A stretch of 37,987 nucleotides of DNA from CAMLOF01 sp966692625 (GTDB lineage Bacteria > Pseudomonadota > Gammaproteobacteria > Burkholderiales > Burkholderiaceae_C): positions 1 through 37,987 of the forward strand of contig CBKZAG010000009.1 in NCBI GenBank assembly GCA_966692625.1, given 5' to 3'. Position numbers and translations under genes: made by a program. How positions within the stretch are numbered: the first letter of the stretch is position 1; the number at the start of each line of letters is the position of its first letter. The notes under the pieces were generated by a model. The model had not been told where the DNA came from. It did not search any database and worked only from the letters and a program-made list of their open reading frames with translations. Below, one piece after another: positions 8,839-16,434 of the stretch.

Positions 8839-9216
8839 TTAATTCGCACCACCATCGAGCGCGTCACCGAATTGCTGCACCACAACATCACGCAGCGCCT
8901 TTTTCAGGAGCATTTCCGAGTCCCTAACAGCCATCTGAACGGCCTGTTTGACCACTTCGTCAACCAGCGGCACCAACTGCGCCTTGAGCTCGTCTTCCAG
9001 CTTGTGAACCAGGTCCTGTTGCAAGCGGGCAACGATTGTGTTCAGGTCCACGCGCTGCCATTGCAAACTAGGGTTTTGCACGTCCGAAAACGGTACTTCG
9101 TCTTGCAAAACAACCGCTTGAGAAGGCTGCGGCAAGGTGTCACAAGCCACAGCCACGACCTCGGTCAGTGTGGGAACGTAGCTTGGCGGTTTCCTGCCTG
9201 TGTCGTACCCATTCAT
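8839..9216 (-). CDS. Conserved-looking hypothetical protein downstream of holC
   Basis: 125 residues; I do not recognise the family. The start overlaps the holC stop by 4 bases (ATGA), so it is probably translated with holC. The N-terminal ~50 residues are Pro-rich and likely disordered (RKPPSYVPTLTEVV, LPQPSQAVVLQDE). The C-terminal ~70 residues look like long amphipathic helices (ARLQQDLVHKLEDELKAQLV, VVKQAVQMAVRDSEML, ALRDVVVQQFGDAL). There is no signal peptide or membrane segment. Position at the end of pepA-holC suggests a cytoplasmic accessory role, which is inference. The operon ends here without an obvious terminator. Confidence 0.7.
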   Translation of the reverse strand: MNGYDTGRKPPSYVPTLTEVVAVACDTLPQPSQAVVLQDEVPFSDVQNPSLQWQRVDLNTIVARLQQDLVHKLEDELKAQLVPLVDEVVKQAVQMAVRDSEMLLKKALRDVVVQQFGDALDGGAN

Positions 9217-9653
9217 GCCTGGCCTCGCTGAAGCTGAGCCACATCGTGGCGTATCAACTCAAAACCTTGCTGCGCATACTGCTTCCAGCGCTGTCGGGCC
9301 CACGCACGGTCATCGTCACCGGTGCCGACAATCTCGACCACTTTTTCGAACTTGACGAACCCCGAAGGCACCTCCGGCAGGCAGTTGATCAGCACCTGGC
9401 GAAGGCCCGCATCACACTCCTGGCTGGCCAGCAACACCGCGGACCGCTCCTGCATGGAAGCAGGATCGGTGTTCAAGGCATGAGAGATGAAGTCTTCCTG
9501 CGAGAAGGTCCAGAGGGCCTGATCCACTTCACGAACCATGGGCGGCGGCGCAAGCACGACCGTGCGCAGGCCCGCGTTGGTGACCTTTCGCAACAGGCGG
9601 CACAGGTAGGGCGGTTTGTCTGGCACGTTGAAGTGGAAAGCCACATCGGTCAT
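9213..9653 (-). CDS. holC: DNA polymerase III chi subunit
   Basis: 146 residues, the usual length for chi. Recognisable features are the N-terminal strand and helix (VAFHFNVPDKPPYLCRLLRKV), the VVLAPPP strand, the LWTFSQEDFISHAL segment typical of HolC, and the WARQRWKQYAQQGFELIRHD C-terminal helix. Chi joins psi in the clamp loader complex and contacts single-stranded DNA binding protein. The start overlaps the pepA stop by 4 bases (ATGA), and pepA-holC is a common gene order in proteobacteria, which supports the call. Confidence 0.93.
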   Translation of the reverse strand: MTDVAFHFNVPDKPPYLCRLLRKVTNAGLRTVVLAPPPMVREVDQALWTFSQEDFISHALNTDPASMQERSAVLLASQECDAGLRQVLINCLPEVPSGFVKFEKVVEIVGTGDDDRAWARQRWKQYAQQGFELIRHDVAQLQRGQA

Positions 9654-11170
9654 GCAGTCGTACTCCGGCGCTTGGCGGTTGCACGTTTGGCCGTTGCGGG
9701 CACTTTGATGGCCCCGCGTGCAGCCTCGTCCAGCAGGTATTGAACAAGCAGTGGAACGGGCCGCCCGGTCGCGCCTTTGGCCGCCCCGCTCTTCCAGGCC
9801 ACGCCTGCAATGTCGAGGTGCGCCCAGGGCATGTCCTTGACGAACTTCTGCAGGAACTTGGCTGCGGTGACGGCCCCCGCCTGGCGGCCCCCGACGTTGC
9901 CCATGTCGGCAAAGTTGGACTTGAGTCCCTCGGCATAGTCGTCATCCAGCGGCATGCGCCAGCACGGGTCCAGCGCGGCGTCTCCAGCTTCCTGGAGCTG
10001 CTGGGCCAGATCGTCTCGGCTGGCAAAAAGGCCAGCGCGCACGCCACCCAGGGCAATCACGCAGGCACCGGTCAGCGTGGCAATGTCGATCACGGCGTGC
10101 GGCTTGAAGCGCTCGGCATAGGTCAGCGCGTCACACAGGATGAGACGGCCCTCCGCGTCGGTGTTGAGGATCTCGATGGTCTGGCCGCTCATGCTGGTGA
10201 CGACGTCACCGGGTTTGGTTGCCCGGCCGTCGGGCATGTTCTCGCAACTGGGAATGAGGCCCACCACGTTGATCGCAGGCTGGAGTTCTGCCAACGCCGC
10301 GAAGGTACCCAGCACGCTGGCGGCACCGCCCATGTCGAACTTCATCTCGTCCATCTCGGCGGCTGGTTTGAGCGAGATGCCCCCTGTGTCGAAGGTGATG
10401 CCCTTGCCGACCAGAACAATGGGGGCACTGGACTTGGGCGCGCCCTGATACTTCATGACGATGAAGCGCAGAGGTTCTTCGGAGCCCTTGGCGACGGCCA
10501 GGAACGCGCCCATGCCCAGCTTGGCGGCCTCGCGCGGGCCCAGCACTTCGGTGGATATGCGGGGCTTCTTGGCCAGTTGCTGTGCCGCCTTGGCAAGATG
10601 CGTGGGTGTGGCGTGGTTCCCTGGCCGGTTCGCCCATTCCTTGGCGAGTTCCACGCCGGTCACGGTGGCGCACGCCCGGTCGAAAGCAGATTTCACTGCG
10701 GCCTTGTCGTTGACGGCCAGGATGATTTTTTGCAGCGACCGGGGCTTGCCCTTGGACTTGGTGGTGACATAGCTGTAGGTGGCATCCGCCACGCTCTGCA
10801 CTGCCGCCGCGACCGAAGCCCCGGAAACCGCTCCCGCGTACACGGCAAGGTTCTTGACGGAGCCGCCCTTGAGCACCCCCACGGCTGCCACCACCGCCTT
10901 GCGCACCTGGGGCGCGCTGCCGTCACCCATGCGTGCAAGAACCACGCGCCGGGCCTTGACACCCGGCAGGCGATGTGCGGGAAGGCACTGACCAGCACCT
11001 TCGTCCAGATCCTTGGCCGCCAGCACCTCGTGCACCCACTGACTCAGCGGGTCTTTGGGCACAGCCTTGGACTTGCCCGAGGCAGCCTCGTCGGGCCACA
11101 GAAGGACCAAGGCATCAGCGGCTGCGTCGGCCGCCTGGGACAGGCTGAGGGATTGGAGTTCAAAGTTCAT
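9650..11170 (-). CDS. pepA: Leucyl aminopeptidase (M17 family)
   Basis: 506 residues, full length for cytosolic aminopeptidase A. The C-terminal catalytic domain has the metal-binding and catalytic residues: VGKGITFDTGGISLKP (Lys and Asp ligands), MKFDMGGAASVLG, and the family signature NTDAEGRL. It removes N-terminal amino acids from peptides, as a two-metal hexamer in known members; some PepA proteins also bind DNA, which cannot be judged here. It leads the pepA-holC-orf operon and is divergent from lptF, with only 26 bases between the two starts. The ribosome site is weak. Confidence 0.95.
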   Translation of the reverse strand: MNFELQSLSLSQAADAAADALVLLWPDEAASGKSKAVPKDPLSQWVHEVLAAKDLDEGAGQCLPAHRLPGVKARRVVLARMGDGSAPQVRKAVVAAVGVLKGGSVKNLAVYAGAVSGASVAAAVQSVADATYSYVTTKSKGKPRSLQKIILAVNDKAAVKSAFDRACATVTGVELAKEWANRPGNHATPTHLAKAAQQLAKKPRISTEVLGPREAAKLGMGAFLAVAKGSEEPLRFIVMKYQGAPKSSAPIVLVGKGITFDTGGISLKPAAEMDEMKFDMGGAASVLGTFAALAELQPAINVVGLIPSCENMPDGRATKPGDVVTSMSGQTIEILNTDAEGRLILCDALTYAERFKPHAVIDIATLTGACVIALGGVRAGLFASRDDLAQQLQEAGDAALDPCWRMPLDDDYAEGLKSNFADMGNVGGRQAGAVTAAKFLQKFVKDMPWAHLDIAGVAWKSGAAKGATGRPVPLLVQYLLDEAARGAIKVPATAKRATAKRRSTTA

Positions 11171-11196
11171 AATGTCGGCTGTTGTTGGTTTCCACG

Positions 11197-12306
11197 ATGT
11201 TATTCCACTCTTCCATCAGGCGCGAACTCGCCCGCAGCTTCGGCGCCAGCCTTCTGGTGCTCATCACCATCGTCATCACGATGCTGCTGATCCGCACGCT
11301 GGGCCTGGCCCACAAAGGCAGTGTGGATCCGCAGGAGATCATGCTGGTGCTCACCTACACCGTGCTGGGCCGCCTGCCCACGGTGCTGACGCTTGCGCTG
11401 TTCGTCTCCATCGTATCCACGCTCTCACGCATGTACCGCGACAGCGAAATGGTCATCTGGTTCAGCAGCGGCCACGGGCTGGCCAGCTTTCTGCGCCCCG
11501 TCATGCGCTTTTCCTGGCCGGTGCTGCTGGTCATCATGCTGATGGTGCTGTTCGTCTGGCCCTGGGCCAACCAGCAGACCGACGACCTGCGCGACCGTTA
11601 AGGACGTCGCGGCGACCTGGAACGCATTGCGCCCGGACAGTTCCAGGAATCATCGAATGGCCGGCGCGGTTTCTTCATCGACAAGGACACGGCTGACGGC
11701 AAGGAAGGGCGCAACGTCTTCGTGGCCAGCACAGAGTCCGACGGCAGCGAGAGCATCACGTCGGCCAGGTCGGGCCGGATCGAATGGATGGGCGACAGCC
11801 AAGTGCTGCTGCTCAGCCAAGGGCAACGGCTCGAACAGCGGCGCGAAGGTGAAGGCACCAAGCTGCGTATCAGCGAGTTTGAGGAGTACGGCATTCAGGT
11901 GGGCAGCGCTCCGGCATTGAATGGCAGCGCCCGCGGCCTCAAATCCATTTCTACCAAAACTTTGATCGGCGACCCGAACCAGGCCTACCTGGGTGAACTG
12001 GGCTGGCGCCTGGGCATGGGGTTGACGGCGCTGAACTTTGTGCTGCTGGCACTGGCTGTATCGGCCGGCAACCCGCGCGCTGGCCGCAGCGCCAACCTGA
12101 TCTTCATGCTTTTCGCCTTCATCTTTTATTACAACCTGCTCAACCTGGGGCAGAGCTGGGTGGCATCCGGGCTGGTCGGTCTGCTGCCCTTCATGGTGGG
12201 CCTGCACGGCAGCGTACTGGCACTCTCACTGCTGTGGCTGGCCAAGCGGCACTACAACCTGCGCCTTTGGCCACGCCGCCACACTGCTGTGGGGGCAACC
12301 GCATGA
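11197..12306 (+). pseudogene. lptF: LPS export ABC transporter permease LptF, interrupted by an in-frame stop
   Basis: The whole 369-codon frame matches LptF except for one TAA at 11599-11601. Upstream part: MLFHSSIRRELARSFGASLL and three membrane segments ending PWANQQTDDLRDR. Downstream, in the same frame: GRRGDLERIAPGQFQES, FFIDKDT, the periplasmic domain, then three membrane segments and a C-terminus overlapping lptG by ATGA. Family members usually have Tyr at the stop position, so one base change (TAC/TAT to TAA) explains it; there is no frameshift or deletion. LptF/LptG form the inner-membrane core that extracts LPS, and lptF is essential in well-studied bacteria. The gene could be a sequencing error, a true nonsense mutation with a compensating copy elsewhere, or be read through. 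The ATG at 11197 fits the family start; TTG at 11182 is the alternative. Confidence 0.85.
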
Positions 12307-13418
12307 GAACTTTGCGCCGCCTCGTCTATGGCGAAATTTTGGTGGCGGTCAGCTTCGTGCTGCTGGCCTTCCTGGGGCTCTTCCTGTTCTTCGATTTCGT
12401 CGACGAACTTCCGGCTCTGGGCCGGGCGTCCCCCATCGACCCGGGCAAGGTCTACGGCCTGCAGCACGCCTTGTTGTACGTGATGCTGCTGGTACCCAAC
12501 CGCGTGTACGAGCTGATGCCGATCGCGGTGTTGATTGGCTCTGTGTTCGCGCTGGCGCGTCTGGCCCAGAGCTCGGAATACACCATCTTGCGCACCAGTG
12601 GACTGGGCCCATGGCGTGCACTGCGCACGCTGCTGGGGCTGGGCGCCGTGTTCGTGGTGTTCACCTTTGGCATCGGGGACTACCTGGCCCCGCCGGCAGA
12701 CCGCACCGGCCAGTTGCTCAAGGCCCAGTTCCAGGGGCGCATCAGCGTCGGGCAGACGGGTGCCTGGCTGAAAGAACGGCAGGACGGCCGTCAGTACTCC
12801 GTGAACATCCGCGCCATGGACGCCAACGGCGAACTGGAAGGCATCCGGCTGTTCGAATTCTCGACCGAGGGGCGTCTGGTAAGCCTGCTGACGGCTGAAC
12901 ATGGCCAGATCGGCTCGGACCATTGGACGCTGAGCAAAGTACAGAGCACCCATTTCGCCACGGGCGATGGAAACACAGCCACGGTCGAACGCCGTGAACA
13001 GGACTCGTTCTCGTGGCCGACGACCATGTCGGTCGAGATGGTGTCTGCTGCGCTGCTGAAGCCGGAGCGTATGCGCACCGTGGACCTTTTCCAGTACATC
13101 CGTCACCTGGAGGCCAACAACCAGTCGGCCCAGCGCTACGAGATCGAGTTCTGGCGCAAGGTGTTTTACCCGTTGAGTTGCCTGGTGATGGTGGTGCTGG
13201 CACTGCCCTTCGCGTATCTGCATTTCCGCTCTGGCGGCATTGCGGGGTACGTGTTCTTGGGCGTGATGATCGGCATCAGCTTCTTCCTGCTGAACAACGT
13301 GTTTGGTTACATCGGCAACCTGCGTGCCTGGGAGCCCTGGGTGGCTGCGGCCTCGCCGGCATTGCTGTATTCATTGGCATCGCTGGGCGCTTTTGGCTGG
13401 CTGGTGCTCAGGCGCTGA
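12303..13418 (+). CDS. lptG: LPS export ABC transporter permease LptG
   Basis: 371 residues, usual length. The start MRTLRRLVYGEILVAVSFVLLAFLGLFLFFDFVDEL is characteristic of LptG. Three N-terminal membrane segments, a periplasmic jelly-roll domain (about residues 135-270) and three C-terminal segments (LSCLVMVVLALPFAYLHFRSG, GYVFLGVMIGISFFLLNN, WVAAASPALLYSLASLGAFG) follow. With LptF and the LptB ATPase it drives LPS from the inner membrane to the LptC/A bridge. Its ATG overlaps the lptF stop (ATGA), so the premature stop in lptF could also lower lptG translation through loss of coupling. Confidence 0.95.
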   Translation: MRTLRRLVYGEILVAVSFVLLAFLGLFLFFDFVDELPALGRASPIDPGKVYGLQHALLYVMLLVPNRVYELMPIAVLIGSVFALARLAQSSEYTILRTSGLGPWRALRTLLGLGAVFVVFTFGIGDYLAPPADRTGQLLKAQFQGRISVGQTGAWLKERQDGRQYSVNIRAMDANGELEGIRLFEFSTEGRLVSLLTAEHGQIGSDHWTLSKVQSTHFATGDGNTATVERREQDSFSWPTTMSVEMVSAALLKPERMRTVDLFQYIRHLEANNQSAQRYEIEFWRKVFYPLSCLVMVVLALPFAYLHFRSGGIAGYVFLGVMIGISFFLLNNVFGYIGNLRAWEPWVAAASPALLYSLASLGAFGWLVLRR

Positions 13419-13427
13419 GGAACGACT

Positions 13428-13793
13428 ATGCTTGGTGTGATTGTGTTTGCCCACGGTTCGCGCGACCCGTTGTGGCGTGCACCAGTGGAAGCCGTGGCCC
13501 AGGCGGTGCGCGGGCGCGACCCGCACGCCGTGGTGGCCTGCGCCTACCTGGAACTTTGCGAACCCACTCTGCCCGACGCCGCCACGGCCCTGGTGAGCCA
13601 AGGCGCCAAGGAGGTGCGCGTGCTGCCGCTGTTCTTTGGCATGGGCAAGCATGCGCGCGAAGATCTGCCGAAATTGATGAACGACCTGCGAGCCGCCCAC
13701 CCGTCGGCCAGCTTCCAGCTCCTGCCCACTGCTGGCGAACACCCGCGCCTGACCGCGCTGCTGGCCGAACTGGCCCTGGAGAACCCCGCATGA
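13428..13793 (+). CDS. CbiX/SirB-type sirohydrochlorin chelatase, single domain
   Basis: 121 residues, the length of the short single-domain chelatases. It begins with the family motif VIVFAHGSRDP (His9) and has LELCEP (Glu42) and LPLFFGMGKHAREDLP (His75), the expected metal-handling residues. Such enzymes insert Co2+ or Fe2+ into sirohydrochlorin for cobalamin or siroheme. It lies 9 bases after lptG and overlaps the CysB-like regulator gene by ATGA. Because siroheme is the cofactor of sulfite reductase, the coupling with a CysB-like regulator favours the siroheme role; this is inference. Confidence 0.85.
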   Translation: MLGVIVFAHGSRDPLWRAPVEAVAQAVRGRDPHAVVACAYLELCEPTLPDAATALVSQGAKEVRVLPLFFGMGKHAREDLPKLMNDLRAAHPSASFQLLPTAGEHPRLTALLAELALENPA

Positions 13794-14734
13794 ACCTGCA
13801 CCAGTTCCGCTTCGTGCAGGAGGCGGTGCGCCGCAACCTGAACCTGACCGAAGCCGCCAAGGCGCTGCACACATCCCAGCCGGGCGTGTCCAAGGCCATC
13901 ATCGAGCTGGAAGACGAGTTGGGCGTGGAGATCTTTGCCCGGCACGGCAAGCGCATCAAACGCGTCACCGAGCCCGGCACGCATGTGCTGCGCAGCATCG
14001 AAATCATCATGCGCGAGGTCAACAACCTCAAGCGCATCGGTGAACAGTTCTCGGCTCAGGACAGTGGCACCATCAGTATTGCCACCACCCATACACAGGC
14101 CCGTTACGTGCTGCCCGGCCCGGTGGCCAAATTGCGCCAGGCCTACCCCAAGGTGGGGGTCAGCCTGCACCAGGGTTCGCCCGACCAGGTGGCACGCATG
14201 CTGCTGGACGACGTGGCCGACATTGGCGTGGCCACCGAGTCCCTGACGCAGTATGAGGACCTGATCACCCTGCCCTGCTACGACTGGCAGCACACGCTGG
14301 TGCTGCCTTTCGCGCACCCCTTGCTGGACAAGGAGCGCATCAGCCTGGAAGACCTGGCCAAGGTGCCACTGATCACCTACCACCCGTCATTCACCGGACG
14401 CACGCGCATCGACCAGGCCTTTGCCCAGCGGCACCTGCAGCCCAACGTGGTGCTGGAGGCGATTGACTCGGACGTGATCAAGACCTATGTGAAGCTGGGC
14501 ATGGGTGTGGGCGTGGTGGCTGAGATGGCCATGCAGGGCGAAGAGCGTAACCCCGACCTGGTGGCACGCCCGGCCGGTTACCTGTTCGGACAGAACACGG
14601 CGCGCGTGGCGTTCAAGCGCGGCGCCTACCTGCGCCTGTTCGTGCTGCGCTTCGCCGAACTGCTGAGCGACCGGCTGAGCCGCAACCTCATCCTCAAAGC
14701 CATGCAGGGCAGCGGCCCGGATTACGAACTCTGA
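13790..14734 (+). CDS. LysR-family regulator, CysB/Cbl-like
   Basis: 314 residues. The N-terminal helix-turn-helix (about 1-65; NLTEAAKALHTSQPGVSKAI, ELGVEIFARHGKRIKRVTEPG) and the inducer domain (TISIATTHTQARYVLP, QGSPDQVARMLLDDVADIGVATE, LITYHPSFTGRTRID, IDSDVIKTYVKLGMGVGVVAEMA) match CysB and Cbl. These proteins control sulfur assimilation in response to O-acetylserine/N-acetylserine, sulfate or thiosulfate. The ATG at 13790 overlaps the chelatase stop and gives the expected N-terminus MNLHQFRFVQEA; the frame is open much further upstream inside lptG, but that part is shadow sequence. Which of CysB or Cbl it represents cannot be settled here. Confidence 0.9.
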   Translation: MNLHQFRFVQEAVRRNLNLTEAAKALHTSQPGVSKAIIELEDELGVEIFARHGKRIKRVTEPGTHVLRSIEIIMREVNNLKRIGEQFSAQDSGTISIATTHTQARYVLPGPVAKLRQAYPKVGVSLHQGSPDQVARMLLDDVADIGVATESLTQYEDLITLPCYDWQHTLVLPFAHPLLDKERISLEDLAKVPLITYHPSFTGRTRIDQAFAQRHLQPNVVLEAIDSDVIKTYVKLGMGVGVVAEMAMQGEERNPDLVARPAGYLFGQNTARVAFKRGAYLRLFVLRFAELLSDRLSRNLILKAMQGSGPDYEL

Positions 14735-14747
14735 GACCAAGCAAACC

Positions 14748-15929
14748 ATGAGTGAGACATACACCCCGCGCACACCCACCTTGCAAAGCCGCCTGCCCAA
14801 TGTGGGTACCACGATTTTCACGGTCATGTCGGCCCTGGCGGCGGAAACCGGCGCAGTGAACCTGAGCCAGGGCTTCCCCGACTTTGACTGCGACCCGCGC
14901 CTGGTGGACGCGGTGACGCAAGCGATGCGCGCCGGTTTGAACCAGTACCCGCCCATGACCGGCGTACCGGTGCTGCGCGAAGCCATTGCGCGCAAGGTGC
15001 AGGCGCTGTACGGCCACGCCTACGACGCGGGCAGCGAAATCACCGTGACCGCGGGCGCCACGCAAGCCATCCTCACGGCAATTCTGGCTGTGGTTCACCC
15101 GGGTGACGAGGTGATCGTGCTGGAGCCTTGCTACGACAGCTACGTTCCCAACATCGAGCTGGCGGGCGGCGTGGTGGTGCGTGTGCCTTTGACGCCCGGC
15201 ACCTTCCGCCCGGACTTTGACAAGATCGCGGCGGCCATGACGCCACGCACCCGGGCCATCATCGTCAACAGCCCGCACAACCCCAGCGGCACGGTATGGA
15301 AGCGCGATGACATGCTGCGCCTGCAGGAACTGCTGGCCCCTACCGACGTACTGCTCATCAGCGATGAGGTGTACGAGCACATGGTCTACGACGGCCAGCC
15401 GCACGAGAGCGCCGCGCGCTACCCCGGGCTGGCGGCACGCGCTTTCATCGTGAGCAGCTTTGGCAAGACCTACCATGTGACGGGCTGGAAGGTGGGCTAC
15501 GTGGCCGCACCCGCCCCGCTGATGGCCGAGTTCCGCAAGGTGCACCAGTTCAACGTGTTCACCGTGAACACGCCTATGCAGCACGGGCTGGCTGCTTACA
15601 TGGCCGACCCGGCGCCGTACATGGAGCTGCCCGCGTTCTACGCGGCCAAGCGCGACCTGTTCCGCCAGGGCCTGGCGCGCACACGATTCAAGATGCTGCC
15701 CGGCGAAGGCACTTACTTCCAGTGCGTGGATTACAGCGAACTTGCCGTGCCGGAGCGCAGCCTGGGTGAGGCCGACTTCTGCCAGTGGCTGACGCGCGAA
15801 GTGGGCGTGGCGGCCATCCCCCTCTCGGCGTTCTACGGCGATGGCTTTGACCAGAACGTGGTGCGCTTCTGCTTTGCCAAGAAGGACGAGACCTTGCGCC
15901 TGGCGCTGGACCGGCTGGCACGGCTGTGA
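14748..15929 (+). CDS. PLP-dependent aminotransferase, YbdL-like (methionine aminotransferase)
   Basis: 393 residues, class I/II fold. Landmarks: NLSQGFPDFDCDP near the N-terminus, YPPMTGVPVLREAIA, the cofactor-binding TAGATQAI, NSPHNPSGTVW (Asn178), ISDEVYEHMVYD (Asp206 region), the Schiff-base lysine in SFGKTYHVTGWKVGY (Lys240), and a C-terminal substrate-carboxylate Arg in VVRFCFAKKDETL. The SFGKTYHVTGWK segment is typical of YbdL/kynurenine-aminotransferase-like enzymes, which in bacteria prefer methionine. It follows the CysB-like gene by 13 bases and probably ends the lptF-to-aminotransferase unit. Substrate preference is inferred from the family. Confidence 0.88.
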   Translation: MSETYTPRTPTLQSRLPNVGTTIFTVMSALAAETGAVNLSQGFPDFDCDPRLVDAVTQAMRAGLNQYPPMTGVPVLREAIARKVQALYGHAYDAGSEITVTAGATQAILTAILAVVHPGDEVIVLEPCYDSYVPNIELAGGVVVRVPLTPGTFRPDFDKIAAAMTPRTRAIIVNSPHNPSGTVWKRDDMLRLQELLAPTDVLLISDEVYEHMVYDGQPHESAARYPGLAARAFIVSSFGKTYHVTGWKVGYVAAPAPLMAEFRKVHQFNVFTVNTPMQHGLAAYMADPAPYMELPAFYAAKRDLFRQGLARTRFKMLPGEGTYFQCVDYSELAVPERSLGEADFCQWLTREVGVAAIPLSAFYGDGFDQNVVRFCFAKKDETLRLALDRLARL

Positions 15930-15955
15930 AATAACCTTAATGCCGATCAGGTTGA

Positions 15956-15994
15956 CCATCCCCAGTCACAGGCAGACAATGCCTGCGGGGATGG
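15956..15994. terminator. Composite hairpin after the aminotransferase gene
   Basis: Outer arms CCATCCCC (15956-15963) and GGGGATGG (15987-15994), with an inner hairpin AGGCA-GACAA-TGCCT (15970-15984). There is no T-tract. It lies between the aminotransferase stop (15929) and the next start (16051); it could be a Rho-independent-like stop, a processing site, or a leader structure of the following gene. Confidence 0.35.
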
Positions 15995-16050
15995 GACGGA
16001 CACGCCGCAGACACGTGCACCGGACACCTCCACAACCGAGGAGAACGGTC

Positions 16051-16431
16051 ATGAACACCAATCTGAGGAGCGCGGTCTGGCTGCGCATTGCGGTGGTCTA
16101 TTTTTCCGTAGGGGTGCTGATCGGGGTAGGAATGGGTGCCAGCGGCGACTTCACCCTGCGACCCGCACATGCCCACATCAACCTGCTGGGGTGGGTTTCG
16201 ATGAGCCTCTTTGCCTTCGTGAACCACACTTGGCCAGCCACGGCTCAGGGCCGGCTCGCCAACATCCATTTCTGGCTCTTCAACCTGGCGTTGCCGGTGT
16301 TGCTGGCGCTGCTCGTGGCCGAACTGCTCGGGTATGCGGCCGTAGGCCCGCTGCTGGGTCTTGCGTCGGTGCTGGTCGGTCTATCCGTGGTGCTGTTCGC
16401 CGTCCAGGTGTGGCGGACGGTGGCGGTCTGA
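16051..16431 (+). CDS. Small membrane protein resembling a heme-copper oxidase subunit I fragment
   Basis: 126 residues, preceded by a good GAGGAGAA ribosome site ending 5 bases before the ATG. Four hydrophobic segments are visible: IAVVYFSVGVLIGVGMG, INLLGWVSMSLFAFVNH, HFWLFNLALPVLLALLVAEL and LLGLASVLVGLSVVLFAVQV. The RPAHAHINLLGW motif between the first and second resembles the His-containing helix II of cbb3/NO-reductase-type subunit I, and small proteins of this kind are often annotated as cytochrome c oxidase. Heme binding and enzymatic activity are unproven; no other oxidase subunit is nearby. It has the opposite orientation to hrpA, with 3 bases between the two stops. Confidence 0.7.
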   Translation: MNTNLRSAVWLRIAVVYFSVGVLIGVGMGASGDFTLRPAHAHINLLGWVSMSLFAFVNHTWPATAQGRLANIHFWLFNLALPVLLALLVAELLGYAAVGPLLGLASVLVGLSVVLFAVQVWRTVAV

Positions 16432-16434
16432 ACC

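Noticed and set aside
9740..11290. 516-codon + strand frame over pepA
   Set aside because: Antisense shadow; pepA has all family motifs and the frame shows none.
13013..13789. N-terminal extension of the LysR gene
   Set aside because: It overlaps lptG and the chelatase in another frame; the ATG at 13790 gives the exact family N-terminus.
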